Source: Saprospiraceae bacterium (GTDB lineage: Bacteria; Bacteroidota; Bacteroidia; Chitinophagales; Saprospiraceae). Taken from it: 64,000 bases of DNA. Shown in pieces: positions 16,308-24,326 of this stretch. Every line of letters begins with the position of its first letter. Position 1 is the stretch's first letter. A program made the translations under genes and the position numbers. A model generated the notes under the pieces. The model was given only the letters and a program-made list of their open reading frames with translations. It ran no database searches and had not been told where the DNA came from. The stretch spans positions 124,001 to 188,000 of the forward strand of contig JAHDES010000004.1 of NCBI GenBank assembly GCA_020628645.1, written 5' to 3'.

Positions 16308-17825
16308 ATGAAGATCCCTACTGTACAACAAATACGATTACTCGACGAGCAAACAATAGAAAAGGAGCCTACTACTTCTATTAAGCTGATGGAACGAGCA
16401 TCCCTCCAATTCGTTAATTGGTTTTGTAAAACTTTTAAAGACGAGGAACAAAGCATCCAAATCTATTGTGGTCCTGGAAATAATGGTGGTGACGGATTAG
16501 CCATTGCTCGTTTATTGACGCAACGATTTTATACGGTTGAAGTATTTTGTTGTGAAATAGGACAAGAAAAGTCTGCGGATTTTATCGAAAATCAAACACG
16601 ATTAAAAGAATTTGACATTGTCAGCCACTCTATTCATGAGGGGGATTCCTTTCCTATTATTCCCTCAAATGCGATTATTATTGACACTATTTTTGGAGCA
16701 GGTTTAAATCGTAGCATTGAGGGGTATTGGGCTTCTTTAATCCAGCATCTTAATCAACATCAGGGAAATATAGTTGCAGTAGATATACCATCTGGTTTAT
16801 TTGCAGATCAAACAACTTCCTCTACTAGTATCCATGCTACACATACATTTAGTTTTGAATTTCCCAAATTAGCTTTTTTATTTCCAGAAAATCAAGAGCG
16901 ATTAGGGGATTGGACGATAGAATCTATTGCTTTACATCCAGCTTCTGTAGATGCTATTCGTGTGAATAATTATTTTTTAGACCATTCCTTTATAAAAAAT
17001 CGTTTGCACCATAGAAAAAAATTCGATCATAAAGGAATTTTTGGTCATGCCCTCCTCATTGCTGGAAGCTATGGAAAAGTAGGGGCAGCTATTTTAGCTG
17101 CTAAAGCTGCTTTGCGTTCTGGAACAGGATTAGTTAGTATACACGCCCCAAAATGCGCTTATCCCATTTTACAAATGAGCATTCCTGAAGCAATGGTTAG
17201 TATTGATAGCCGTGAATTTTATATTGCAGAGATCCCAAATTTATCTCCTTACAAAAGTGTAGGTATCGGTTGTGGTTTGGATACAAAACAATTAACCTTA
17301 CACGCATTAGAAGAATTATTAGATAAAAGTAACGACCCACTTGTTATTGACGCAGATGCTTTAAATTTAATCAGTCAACAGATGGATCTATTGGACAAGC
17401 TTCCACATAATAGTATTTTGACACCTCACCCAAAAGAATTTGAACGATTATTTGGAAAAAGTAAAAATGACTTTGAACAAAATGAGCTTCAACGCCAAAT
17501 GGCACAACGCTATAAATGTTATATCGTTTTGAAACGAGCGCACACTTGTATCGCCACTCCTGAAGGGGAGTGCTATTTTAATTCTACAGGAAACCCCGGC
17601 ATGGCAACAGCAGGAAGCGGCGATGTTTTAACAGGTATAATTACAGGTTTGCTTGCCCAAGGCTACTCTTCACTAGATGCTTCACTTATTGGCACTTATA
17701 TACATGGCTATGCAGGTGATATAGCAGTACAACGCCTACGTGGTCAGGAAGCACTAATAGCTTCTGATATCATAGAAAATCTAGGGCAAGCATTTACTTA
17801 TGTTAGAAGAAATGTAAATACCTAA
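16308..17825 (+). CDS. nnr: Bifunctional NAD(P)H-hydrate epimerase / ADP-dependent dehydratase
   Basis: 505 residues, a two-domain repair enzyme. The N-terminal YjeF epimerase half (about 1-215) has GPGNNGGDGLAIARLL and the IIDTIFGAGLNRS motif. The C-terminal dehydratase half (about 225-505) has FGHALLIAGSYGKVGAAILA, LTPHPKEFERLFG and the nucleotide-site motif NPGMATAGSGDVLTG. It restores damaged NADHX and NADPHX to usable cofactor in the cytoplasm. The ATG at 16308 gives the usual MKIPTVQQIRLLDEQT start. It stands 49 bp after queE and may share its transcript. Confidence 0.95.
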   Translation: MKIPTVQQIRLLDEQTIEKEPTTSIKLMERASLQFVNWFCKTFKDEEQSIQIYCGPGNNGGDGLAIARLLTQRFYTVEVFCCEIGQEKSADFIENQTRLKEFDIVSHSIHEGDSFPIIPSNAIIIDTIFGAGLNRSIEGYWASLIQHLNQHQGNIVAVDIPSGLFADQTTSSTSIHATHTFSFEFPKLAFLFPENQERLGDWTIESIALHPASVDAIRVNNYFLDHSFIKNRLHHRKKFDHKGIFGHALLIAGSYGKVGAAILAAKAALRSGTGLVSIHAPKCAYPILQMSIPEAMVSIDSREFYIAEIPNLSPYKSVGIGCGLDTKQLTLHALEELLDKSNDPLVIDADALNLISQQMDLLDKLPHNSILTPHPKEFERLFGKSKNDFEQNELQRQMAQRYKCYIVLKRAHTCIATPEGECYFNSTGNPGMATAGSGDVLTGIITGLLAQGYSSLDASLIGTYIHGYAGDIAVQRLRGQEALIASDIIENLGQAFTYVRRNVNT

Positions 17826-17837
17826 TATTTAAACAAA

Positions 17838-18005
17838 TTATTCTGTAAGTAAAGCAGTAGGTTCTTTGAGTTCTACTACATCTTGAGGTAATTCGACAGA
17901 ATCTGAAGAAGTTGATGTAGTCACGGCTACAATCGCTCCTATCCAGAAAAAAGAAGATAATCCTAGGGCAAGTACTAATCCTTTGAAGAACTTTTTATTG
18001 TTCAT
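17838..18005 (-). CDS. Small single-span membrane protein, 55 residues
   Basis: An ORF from the ATG at 18005 to TAA at 17838. It starts MNNKKFFKGLVLALGLSSFF, a basic N-terminus with a hydrophobic helix to about residue 28, followed by an acidic Ser/Thr/Glu tail ending EPTALLTE. The clear membrane helix and coherent charge pattern support a real gene, and the 463-bp gap between nnr and the acetyltransferase otherwise has no content. Function unknown. It may be a small inner-membrane regulator or a signal-anchored exported peptide. Confidence 0.55.
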   Translation of the reverse strand: MNNKKFFKGLVLALGLSSFFWIGAIVAVTTSTSSDSVELPQDVVELKEPTALLTE

Positions 18006-18288
18006 AATGTTGATATTTTCGGTTTATAACAGGCAAATAAATAATAATCCTCAGTCAATTACTGAAGTCACATAATGGAAGTCAATACCAAATAAGTGTG
18101 TAAAATTATTATTCCATGGGAGTGTTTTTAGGAAAAGTATAGAATCTAAACGTCTATAGGAGAAGAATTATTATCTGAAAGTAAATATATGATAATTTTT
18201 TTTAAAGTATAGCCAAAAATTAAAGAATATTTTGAAAATTCTATTTTCCCTATGTTCATTATTTGTAAACAACGTATTATAAAAAACA

Positions 18289-18855
18289 ATGTTGCGTAAG
18301 CATACTAAGGATTCAAAGCGTCCTTATAATATTAAATTAAGAAAAGCCACGATTAAAGATTTGGAGTTATTGCAATTTTGGGATCAACAGGCACATGTCA
18401 TCGCTGCTGCCCCGAATGATGAATGGAATTGGGAAAATGAACTTAACCGTACTCCTTTCTGGCGACAATTTCTAATCGCTGAATTAGATACTCGCCCTAT
18501 TGGTTTTATTCAAATTATTGATCCTTTTGAAGAAGAAACGCATTATTGGGGAAATATTGCGCCAAATTTACGCGCCATTGATCTTTGGATAGGAAGAAAA
18601 TCTGATTTAGGAATAGGATATGGAACTATAATGATGCAGCTTGCTTTAGAAAATTGCTTTTCCAATCAAGATATTACAGCCGTATTAATAGATCCATTAG
18701 TAAATAATAGAGCTGCCATTCGTTTTTATGAACGAATAGGATTTGAATTTGTAGAACGAAGATGGTTTGAAGAAGATGAATGCTTGATCTATCAAATAAC
18801 TAGAGATAAGTGGAGCAGACAAAAGACTATTCGAAGATCAAATCAGGATTTGTAG
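18289..18855 (+). CDS. GNAT N-acetyltransferase, AAC(6')-like (Acetyltransf_8)
   Basis: 188 residues. The acetyl-CoA site is seen as DLWIGRKSDLGIGYGTIMMQLAL (Q/R-x-x-G-x-G/A type loop at about residues 100-115), followed by DPLVNNRAAIRFYERIGF, the conserved NxRAIRFYEKxGF motif of aminoglycoside 6'-N-acetyltransferases and their relatives. Substrate unknown: resistance is possible but most chromosomal members act on other amines. A 22-residue basic N-terminal extension precedes the domain. Its last 29 bp overlap a convergent small gene. Confidence 0.8.
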   Translation: MLRKHTKDSKRPYNIKLRKATIKDLELLQFWDQQAHVIAAAPNDEWNWENELNRTPFWRQFLIAELDTRPIGFIQIIDPFEEETHYWGNIAPNLRAIDLWIGRKSDLGIGYGTIMMQLALENCFSNQDITAVLIDPLVNNRAAIRFYERIGFEFVERRWFEEDECLIYQITRDKWSRQKTIRRSNQDL

Positions 18856-19012
18856 TATCTGATTCGGGCTTCAAATAAGTTCGTTTTATTCGAGCATTTA
18901 GACCAAGTTCTTTTGTAAAATCAAATGAGCTAATTTGCTGAATCATCTCTTGGATATATTCATCTTGGAGTAAGGGAAATTGTCTTTTGATATGTTCTTT
19001 TTTTGGGTACAT
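18827..19012 (-). CDS. Small conserved-looking cytoplasmic protein, 61 residues
   Basis: From the ATG at 19012: MYPKKEHIKRQFPLLQDEYI... with two amphipathic helices and an acidic end. A longer frame starts at 19081 but would overlap the pseudouridine synthase gene. A TATTTTTG -7 box reading on the minus strand at 19056-19063 would start transcription about 37 nt before 19012, which supports the shorter start. Function unknown. Its 3' end overlaps the acetyltransferase gene by 29 bp. Confidence 0.5.
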   Translation of the reverse strand: MYPKKEHIKRQFPLLQDEYIQEMIQQISSFDFTKELGLNARIKRTYLKPESDTTNPDLIFE

Positions 19013-19050
19013 GTATAGATAAATTTCAAACGGGATATTACTATAAGTAA

Positions 19051-19755
19051 CTATACAAAAATATCGCCAAATTGGTTCCAAAGTTGTTCATCTGGTGGAT
19101 TTGTTATAATTGTAACCGCTTCTTTCTTAGTTGGATGTTCAAAAGTCATTTTATGACAGTGTAAATGGATACTTCCATCGCGGTTTGCTCTAGGATGACC
19201 ATACTTTATATCGCCGCGTATGGAACAGCCAATTTTTGATAATTGTACTCGAATTTGATGAGGTCGACCTGTAATAAGATTGACTTCCAGTAAATGATGT
19301 CCACCCATCGAAGAAATCAATTTATAATCTAAAACAGCCTTTTTTGCATTTGCTGTTCTTCTACCAATTTGATCGTAAGCACTTGTTACATTTCGTTCTT
19401 TATCCTTTAATAAATAGTGTGTCAATCTTCCTTCAATTGGATTTGGGCGATTTGGGCTTATCGCCCAATACGTTTTCTTTACTTTTCTATCTTGAAATTG
19501 TTTATTCATACGAGTCAAAGCTTTGCTCGTACGCGCAAAAACGACAGTTCCACTCACAGGACGATCCAAGCGATGAATGACACCTAGAAAAACAGCACCT
19601 GGTTTTTTATAACGAAGTTTGATGTAGGTCTTCACATATTCACTCAATGGCGTATCTCCTGTAATATCGCCTTGAACCAACCAACCTGCAGGTTTGTTAA
19701 CTGCTATTAAGTGATTATCTTCGTAGACGACTTGTAAATCTCGAATATCTAACAT
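19051..19755 (-). CDS. RluA-family pseudouridine synthase
   Basis: 234 residues. The catalytic motif HRLDRPVSGTVVFARTSKAL contains the invariant aspartate of RluA-type enzymes. Further matches are the N-terminal YEDNHLIAVNKPAGWLVQ and the C-terminal LLEVNLITGRPHQIRVQLSKIG. These enzymes convert specific uridines in rRNA or tRNA to pseudouridine. There is no S4 domain and the protein is short, so it fits the RluA/TruC-like group; the target base cannot be assigned. Divergent from mqnD with 41 bp between starts. Confidence 0.9.
   Translation of the reverse strand: MLDIRDLQVVYEDNHLIAVNKPAGWLVQGDITGDTPLSEYVKTYIKLRYKKPGAVFLGVIHRLDRPVSGTVVFARTSKALTRMNKQFQDRKVKKTYWAISPNRPNPIEGRLTHYLLKDKERNVTSAYDQIGRRTANAKKAVLDYKLISSMGGHHLLEVNLITGRPHQIRVQLSKIGCSIRGDIKYGHPRANRDGSIHLHCHKMTFEHPTKKEAVTIITNPPDEQLWNQFGDIFV
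19056..19063 (-). promoter_or_regulatory. Putative -7 box for the 61-residue gene
   Basis: On the minus strand this reads TATTTTTG, a match to TAnnTTTG. A TTTG lies 15 nt upstream (19079-19082), closer than the usual spacing. The box is inside the last codons of the pseudouridine synthase gene. Confidence 0.4.
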
Positions 19756-19796
19756 ATCTATTTAAAACTAAACGGATCAAAAAAGTTCGCAAAAAT

Positions 19797-20627
19797 ATGA
19801 AATTAAGTTTAGGTTTTTCGCCTTGTCCCAATGATACCTATATTTTTGATGCGATGATTCATCAAAAGATTGATACAGAAGGACTTGAATTTGAAGTGAT
19901 TCTCGCTGATGTGGAAGAATTGAATCAAATGGCATTTAAGGGAGATTTAGCCATTACCAAACTCAGTTATCACGCCTATGCTTATTTAAGAGAGCAGTAT
20001 GTTTTATTAAATTCTGGGAGTGCCTTAGGAAATAATTGTGGGCCCTTATTGATTGCGAAAAAACAACTTGATCTATCCAATCCAGATCTTAAAATTGCCA
20101 TCCCAGGAAAATATACGACTGCTAATTTTTTATTGAGTTTGGCTTATCCCCATTTACAACATAAAGAAGCGGTTCTGTTTTCAGCTATTGAACAAGTCGT
20201 TTTGGAAGAAAAAGTAGATGCGGGTTTAATTATCCATGAAAATCGGTTTACTTATCAAGAAAAAGGCTTGGTCAAATTGATGGATTTGGGCGAATACTGG
20301 GAAAGCACGACCCAACAAGCCATCCCGCTTGGAGGTATCGTTATCCAACGAGATTTACCGCTTGAACTTCAACAAAAAGTGGATCGTGTACTCCAACGTT
20401 CCGTTCAATTTGCTTTTGACTATCCAAAATCATCTAGTGCATACGTCCACCAACATGCTCAAGAAATGGAAGAAGCGGTGCTGTATCAACACATAAATCT
20501 GTATGTAAATGAGTATACCTTAAATCTAGGCGAAAAAGGACGACTTGCCGTTCAAACTTTATTTCAAAAAGCCGATGAAAAAGAGATTATTCCAAAGAGT
20601 GAGCAAGCGATATTTGTGGAAGCATAA
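19797..20627 (+). CDS. mqnD: 1,4-dihydroxy-6-naphthoate synthase MqnD
   Basis: 276 residues. The opening LSLGFSPCPNDTYIFDAMIH and the segments LAITKLSYHAY, GSALGNNCGPLLIA and DAGLIIHENRFTY are hallmarks of MqnD, a periplasmic-binding-protein-like fold enzyme. It converts cyclic dehypoxanthine futalosine to 1,4-dihydroxy-6-naphthoate in the futalosine route to menaquinone, the main respiratory quinone of Bacteroidota. No other mqn gene is in the window, so the pathway is scattered. The short divergent spacer to the pseudouridine synthase must hold both promoters. Confidence 0.93.
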   Translation: MKLSLGFSPCPNDTYIFDAMIHQKIDTEGLEFEVILADVEELNQMAFKGDLAITKLSYHAYAYLREQYVLLNSGSALGNNCGPLLIAKKQLDLSNPDLKIAIPGKYTTANFLLSLAYPHLQHKEAVLFSAIEQVVLEEKVDAGLIIHENRFTYQEKGLVKLMDLGEYWESTTQQAIPLGGIVIQRDLPLELQQKVDRVLQRSVQFAFDYPKSSSAYVHQHAQEMEEAVLYQHINLYVNEYTLNLGEKGRLAVQTLFQKADEKEIIPKSEQAIFVEA

Positions 20628-20706
20628 ATCGTCGGACAACTTGAAGTTGTACAACGAATATTGCTTTACTATTTAAATCACGGATTATAGTTTGATTCTT
20701 ATTAGA

Positions 20707-21111
20707 CTATTTTTTAGCCCCTTTCCATTCCAAATTTACAATAAAAAATAAGATCAATAGTTCTCCTACAAAATAGAGCCATCCAAGAGGTTGAATTTGC
20801 GCTCGATATTGATAGAGTAAACCTATCGTCAAAATACAATGTAAAAAATTCGCAGTAGCAATAATTCTCAAGCAGATCCGCCATGCGTTGGGTTCAAAAT
20901 AATAACAACTCAAAGAAAAAATCATATAAAAAGCTGCTAAAGTCGCTAAAACATAGAGTACTTGAACTGGCATTCCGATAAAATCATTCAACCATACTAA
21001 AACGATCCCTAGAAAAATTGCGCTGATGAATGCCCCTACTCCATCGAGTAAGAAAAGTTTTTGGGGAGAAGAAATCAACTGGTCGATTAATGTATTTTCA
21101 TTTTTAGGCAT
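20707..21111 (-). CDS. Hypothetical four-span membrane protein
   Basis: 134 residues from the ATG at 21111, which lies 8 nt after the upstream stop; the longer frame from 21147 would overlap that gene. Four hydrophobic segments at about residues 20-40, 48-68, 80-100 and 108-127, with a KKGAKK-like basic end (EWKGAKK). No known domain recognised. Downstream partner of an ABM-domain gene and a glycosyltransferase in a three-gene run, so probably co-transcribed. Confidence 0.75.
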   Translation of the reverse strand: MPKNENTLIDQLISSPQKLFLLDGVGAFISAIFLGIVLVWLNDFIGMPVQVLYVLATLAAFYMIFSLSCYYFEPNAWRICLRIIATANFLHCILTIGLLYQYRAQIQPLGWLYFVGELLILFFIVNLEWKGAKK

Positions 21112-21119
21112 AAAAAATT

Positions 21120-21413
21120 CTAGGGTTTTATTTTCGTAAAATGCCAAACTTCTGGAAATGGATCATAAAAATAATGCAATAATTGCTTCCATTCTTGATA
21201 TTCTGCCGATTGACGAAAGCCAATCGTATGATCTTCTAGGCTTTCCCAATTTACCAGTAAGATGTAACGATTGGGTTGTTCTAAACAATGCTGTAATTCA
21301 TGACTAATATAGCCTTTTTGACACGAAATATAGACCTGTGCCTTTGAAAAAGCTGATTCAAAGGCTTCATTTTGTCCGTCTTTTATATCAAGAATTGCTA
21401 CTTCTAAGATCAT
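21120..21413 (-). CDS. Antibiotic biosynthesis monooxygenase (ABM) domain protein
   Basis: 97 residues. The ferredoxin-like ABM pattern is clear: LEVAILDIKDGQNEAFESAF, then GYISHELQHCLEQPNRYILLVNWESLEDHTIGFRQSAEYQEW. ABM-fold proteins include quinol monooxygenases, haem-degrading enzymes and many small unassigned proteins; no specific catalytic residue lets me choose. Its ATG overlaps the glycosyltransferase stop (TAATG), indicating translational coupling. Confidence 0.8.
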   Translation of the reverse strand: MILEVAILDIKDGQNEAFESAFSKAQVYISCQKGYISHELQHCLEQPNRYILLVNWESLEDHTIGFRQSAEYQEWKQLLHYFYDPFPEVWHFTKIKP

Positions 21414-22366
21414 TATTTATGCTTTAAGAGTTCCCAATTTTCGGTTATAAAAATAGATTTTCCGCCTAATATTTTTTGTTCTACAAAGGTGAGGAATCTA
21501 TTTTTCCATTGTTCATGTTTCATCAAAGGACGCGTAGGACGATAATTGGGGTCAAAATTGAGTTGGTCGGCCCAATCCATTTTTTTGATGTAGTCTTTCA
21601 TCACTTTAGGATGCGTTCCTTTAAATGTTGGATACCACGACATATTTCCATAATCAAAAACTGCTGCTTTTTCTTGATAGACTTTATCTGCTACTTTTTT
21701 GCCTTTATGAATGGTATCTAAAGCTTTCGATTTCTTTTGCATGTATAAAGGCGGACGCACCCATCCATAGTGATAAATATGAGTCTCTAATTGAATCACT
21801 TTTAATTTGAATGTACCTTCTTTTTGACGATAGTTTTTACCATCAAAATTGGGAATACGACGGAAAGATTGTGCCGATTTCCAAGAATGAATATCAGGAT
21901 GATTTCGTACTATGCGAATTTCAAATGGATACCAAGAATGGAAATTATTATAATGCTGATAGTCCCCAAAAAAGTGAGTATAATGAAAGAGAAAGCCTTC
22001 TACATTTTTGTCGTCTAGATACTTACTACATTGTTCTTGAATATGAGGTAAATATTGTTCATGTACGACCTCATCTGCTTGTACATAAAACAACCAATCG
22101 CCTGTACAATGCTGCATCGCAATATCGGTTTGATGAGCATTTTCCGTACCATTCGGGTATTTTTCAATATCCCAAATCGTATGGATGATTTTTATTTTAT
22201 CACTTTGAATGGACTCTATCAACTCCAAAGTCGTATCATCTTCATCACAATCTCCTAACACCACAATAAATTCATCCACGATGGGTAAAATGGACTCAAT
22301 CGACTCCTTAATTGGATAATATAACTTACTGGTATTTTTGGCAAAGGTAAACCCACTGATTCGCAT
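21413..22366 (-). CDS. Glycosyltransferase family 2-like protein
   Basis: 317 residues. The GT-A fold start is seen as SGFTFAKNTSKLYYPIKESIESILPIVDEFIVVLGDCDEDDTT, with the D-E-D motif giving the nucleotide/metal site, and GDWLFYVQADEVVHE as the second acidic (DxD-like) motif. It probably transfers a sugar from a nucleotide donor to a surface polysaccharide or lipid. There is no membrane span. First gene of a run with the ABM and membrane proteins. Its leader contains a copy of the dispersed 104-bp element, oriented with the gene, 39 nt before the ATG. Confidence 0.85.
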   Translation of the reverse strand: MRISGFTFAKNTSKLYYPIKESIESILPIVDEFIVVLGDCDEDDTTLELIESIQSDKIKIIHTIWDIEKYPNGTENAHQTDIAMQHCTGDWLFYVQADEVVHEQYLPHIQEQCSKYLDDKNVEGFLFHYTHFFGDYQHYNNFHSWYPFEIRIVRNHPDIHSWKSAQSFRRIPNFDGKNYRQKEGTFKLKVIQLETHIYHYGWVRPPLYMQKKSKALDTIHKGKKVADKVYQEKAAVFDYGNMSWYPTFKGTHPKVMKDYIKKMDWADQLNFDPNYRPTRPLMKHEQWKNRFLTFVEQKILGGKSIFITENWELLKHK

Positions 22367-22405
22367 AGATGTTTTCGGTTTTGAATACGAAGTTAGCTAA
22401 TCTTT

Positions 22406-22509
22406 ATACGAAAAAAAATAAGTGATTTAGTAAATCTCACCAAAAACGTATAATGCCGAGTTGAAAAAATTATATTCTATATGTACATAGATTTTATCAA
22501 CACGGTATT
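22406..22509 (-). repeat. 104-bp dispersed structured element, diverged copy 3 (inverted)
   Basis: On the minus strand it aligns end to end with 15517-15620 and 50473-50576: it keeps the CGGCATTATACG core, the TGAGATTTACTAAATCAC version of the palindrome and the outer ATACCG start. It is visibly more diverged than the other two copies. Confidence 0.75.
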
Positions 22510-22531
22510 AGAAGTCTAACGAATTAAAAAA

Positions 22532-22555
22532 AGATCATCCTTTTCAGAATGATCC
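22532..22555 (-). terminator. Rho-independent terminator of the symporter gene
   Basis: On the minus strand GGATCATTCTGAAAAGGATGATC forms a 7-8 bp stem, directly followed by a run of seven T. It lies about 55 nt after the symporter stop. Confidence 0.85.
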
Positions 22556-22608
22556 TTCGTGGTGAGATTACCGACATTTTATTCAATATTCAAATTTCTG
22601 ATAACATT

Positions 22609-24246
22609 TTAACCTGTAAAATACGATAGGATACAAACGATCACAATAACTAGGACCACAGATGCTACAATGTCTAATATCGTATAACTATTTTTTGCAG
22701 ATGCTTTTTGTTCTTCGGTCAGTGTACCAAAGGTCAATCCTGCAATTTGTTTCTCAGAAGGTGCTTTCGTCATTAAACTGACCGTAATACAAACAATCAC
22801 ACAAGCGATAAACATAATAATTGCCATATGTGCAAAATTAATTGCAGCAAAACTGGCAAAAATGCCACTAGATCCTTCTATTAAATTGCCATTTGCATCA
22901 AAATAGATTAATTCGGCGATAATTCGTAAAGTCGCCATGACTAATCCGAAGAAAAGCGTCGCTATCGCTCCTTTTGCATTGACCCGTTTCCATAAAATAC
23001 CTAATAAAAACACCGTCGTAATGGGTGGTGCGATATACGATTGTACTGATTGTAAATAACGGTATAAAGTTCCCCCTCCTATTTTTTCCATAATGGGTAT
23101 CCAAGCAATTCCTAATACCACGACTATAGCCGTAGCCCATCTTCCAATTCGTACTAATTCTTGCTCCGATGATTCAGGGTATAATTTCTTAAAGATGTCT
23201 ATCGTAAATAAGGTCGAACTAGAATTAAAAACAGAAGCCAAAGAACTCATCAATGCCGCCATCAATCCTCCAGCGACCAATCCTCTTAATCCAGCAGGTA
23301 ATAAAGTTTGTACTAAAACAGGGAAAACTTCATCGGATCGTTCATAGGTTAAAACGCCTTTTTGTTTTAAGGCAAAGGCAATAATTCCAGGAATTAAGAA
23401 GATAAAAATGGGTAGAATTTTTAAATACGCTCCAAAAATTGCCCCTCGCCTACCAATTTCTATATTATGCGCTGCTAAGGTTCGTTGTACAATATATTGA
23501 TCCGTACACCAATACCATATCCCAACTATTGCTCCTCCGAACACCATTCCCGTCCATGGAAAATCAGGATCATCAACTGGTCGCCACATATTAAAATGAT
23601 CTGCTCCTGCCAACGCACGTAACTCTTCCCAACTACCAATGGCTTCAAAGCCTTTATAAGTCAATAGCAATGATCCTAAAATGAGAATGACGGTTTGTAA
23701 GGCTTCTGTATAAACGACTGCTCGCATTCCACCCAAAATAGTATACGCTCCTGTAATTACTACCGTAATAATCGCCCCTTGCATAAAAGTAAAACCGAGT
23801 AATGCTGAAACGACAATTCCTCCAGCATAGATCGTAACAGATACTTTCGTTAAAACATAGCCTACAATAGAAAAAATGGATAAAAACCATCTTGATTTAC
23901 TATCAAATCGCTTTTCCAGAAATTCAGGCATAGTAAAAGCACCTGAACGCATATAAAAGGGTAAAAAGAGCCATCCTAAAAGTAAAACAATCCATGCATG
24001 CAACTCATAATGCGCCATCGGCATACCCGATTCTGCCCCCTGCCCTGCTAATCCAACTACATGTTCCGAACCAATATTAGAAGCGAAAATAGACGCACCA
24101 ATGATAAACCATCCTACATTTCGCCCAGCTAAAAAATAATCTTCTGTATTTTTATTTTTTTGTAAAATGACCCATACCGCTACGCCAAAGAGTGCAGCAA
24201 AATAAAGTCCTAATACAATCCAATCTAATGTTTCTAGTCCGTTCAT
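22609..24246 (-). CDS. Sodium/solute symporter (SSS family, SGLT-like)
   Basis: 545 residues with about 14 membrane segments. The start LDWIVLGLYFAALFGVAVWV, the motif EDYFLAGRNVGWFIIGASIFASNIGSEH (Na+-site region) and GLVAGGLMAALMSSLASVFNSSSTLFTIDIF are typical of SGLT-type SSS transporters, which import sugars with sodium. It is the last gene of a minus-strand run GH26-like / xylA / xylB, so a pentose or the glycosidase product is the likely substrate. A strong terminator follows. Confidence 0.92.
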   Translation of the reverse strand: MNGLETLDWIVLGLYFAALFGVAVWVILQKNKNTEDYFLAGRNVGWFIIGASIFASNIGSEHVVGLAGQGAESGMPMAHYELHAWIVLLLGWLFLPFYMRSGAFTMPEFLEKRFDSKSRWFLSIFSIVGYVLTKVSVTIYAGGIVVSALLGFTFMQGAIITVVITGAYTILGGMRAVVYTEALQTVILILGSLLLTYKGFEAIGSWEELRALAGADHFNMWRPVDDPDFPWTGMVFGGAIVGIWYWCTDQYIVQRTLAAHNIEIGRRGAIFGAYLKILPIFIFLIPGIIAFALKQKGVLTYERSDEVFPVLVQTLLPAGLRGLVAGGLMAALMSSLASVFNSSSTLFTIDIFKKLYPESSEQELVRIGRWATAIVVVLGIAWIPIMEKIGGGTLYRYLQSVQSYIAPPITTVFLLGILWKRVNAKGAIATLFFGLVMATLRIIAELIYFDANGNLIEGSSGIFASFAAINFAHMAIIMFIACVIVCITVSLMTKAPSEKQIAGLTFGTLTEEQKASAKNSYTILDIVASVVLVIVIVCILSYFTG

Positions 24247-24326
24247 TTGTAGTGGTTTTCTCTATAAAATCATTTTTTAATCATAGGAAGACTTGAAGTC
24301 ATACTACGAATAGTTAGATAATGCTT

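Noticed and set aside
20634-20655. Terminator after mqnD (ACAACTTGAAGTTGT)
   Set aside because: The stem is short with almost no loop and no T-run; too weak to call.
21811-22188. 125-codon plus-strand ORF inside the glycosyltransferase gene
   Set aside because: It is wholly antisense to a clear GT2 coding sequence and has no domain of its own.
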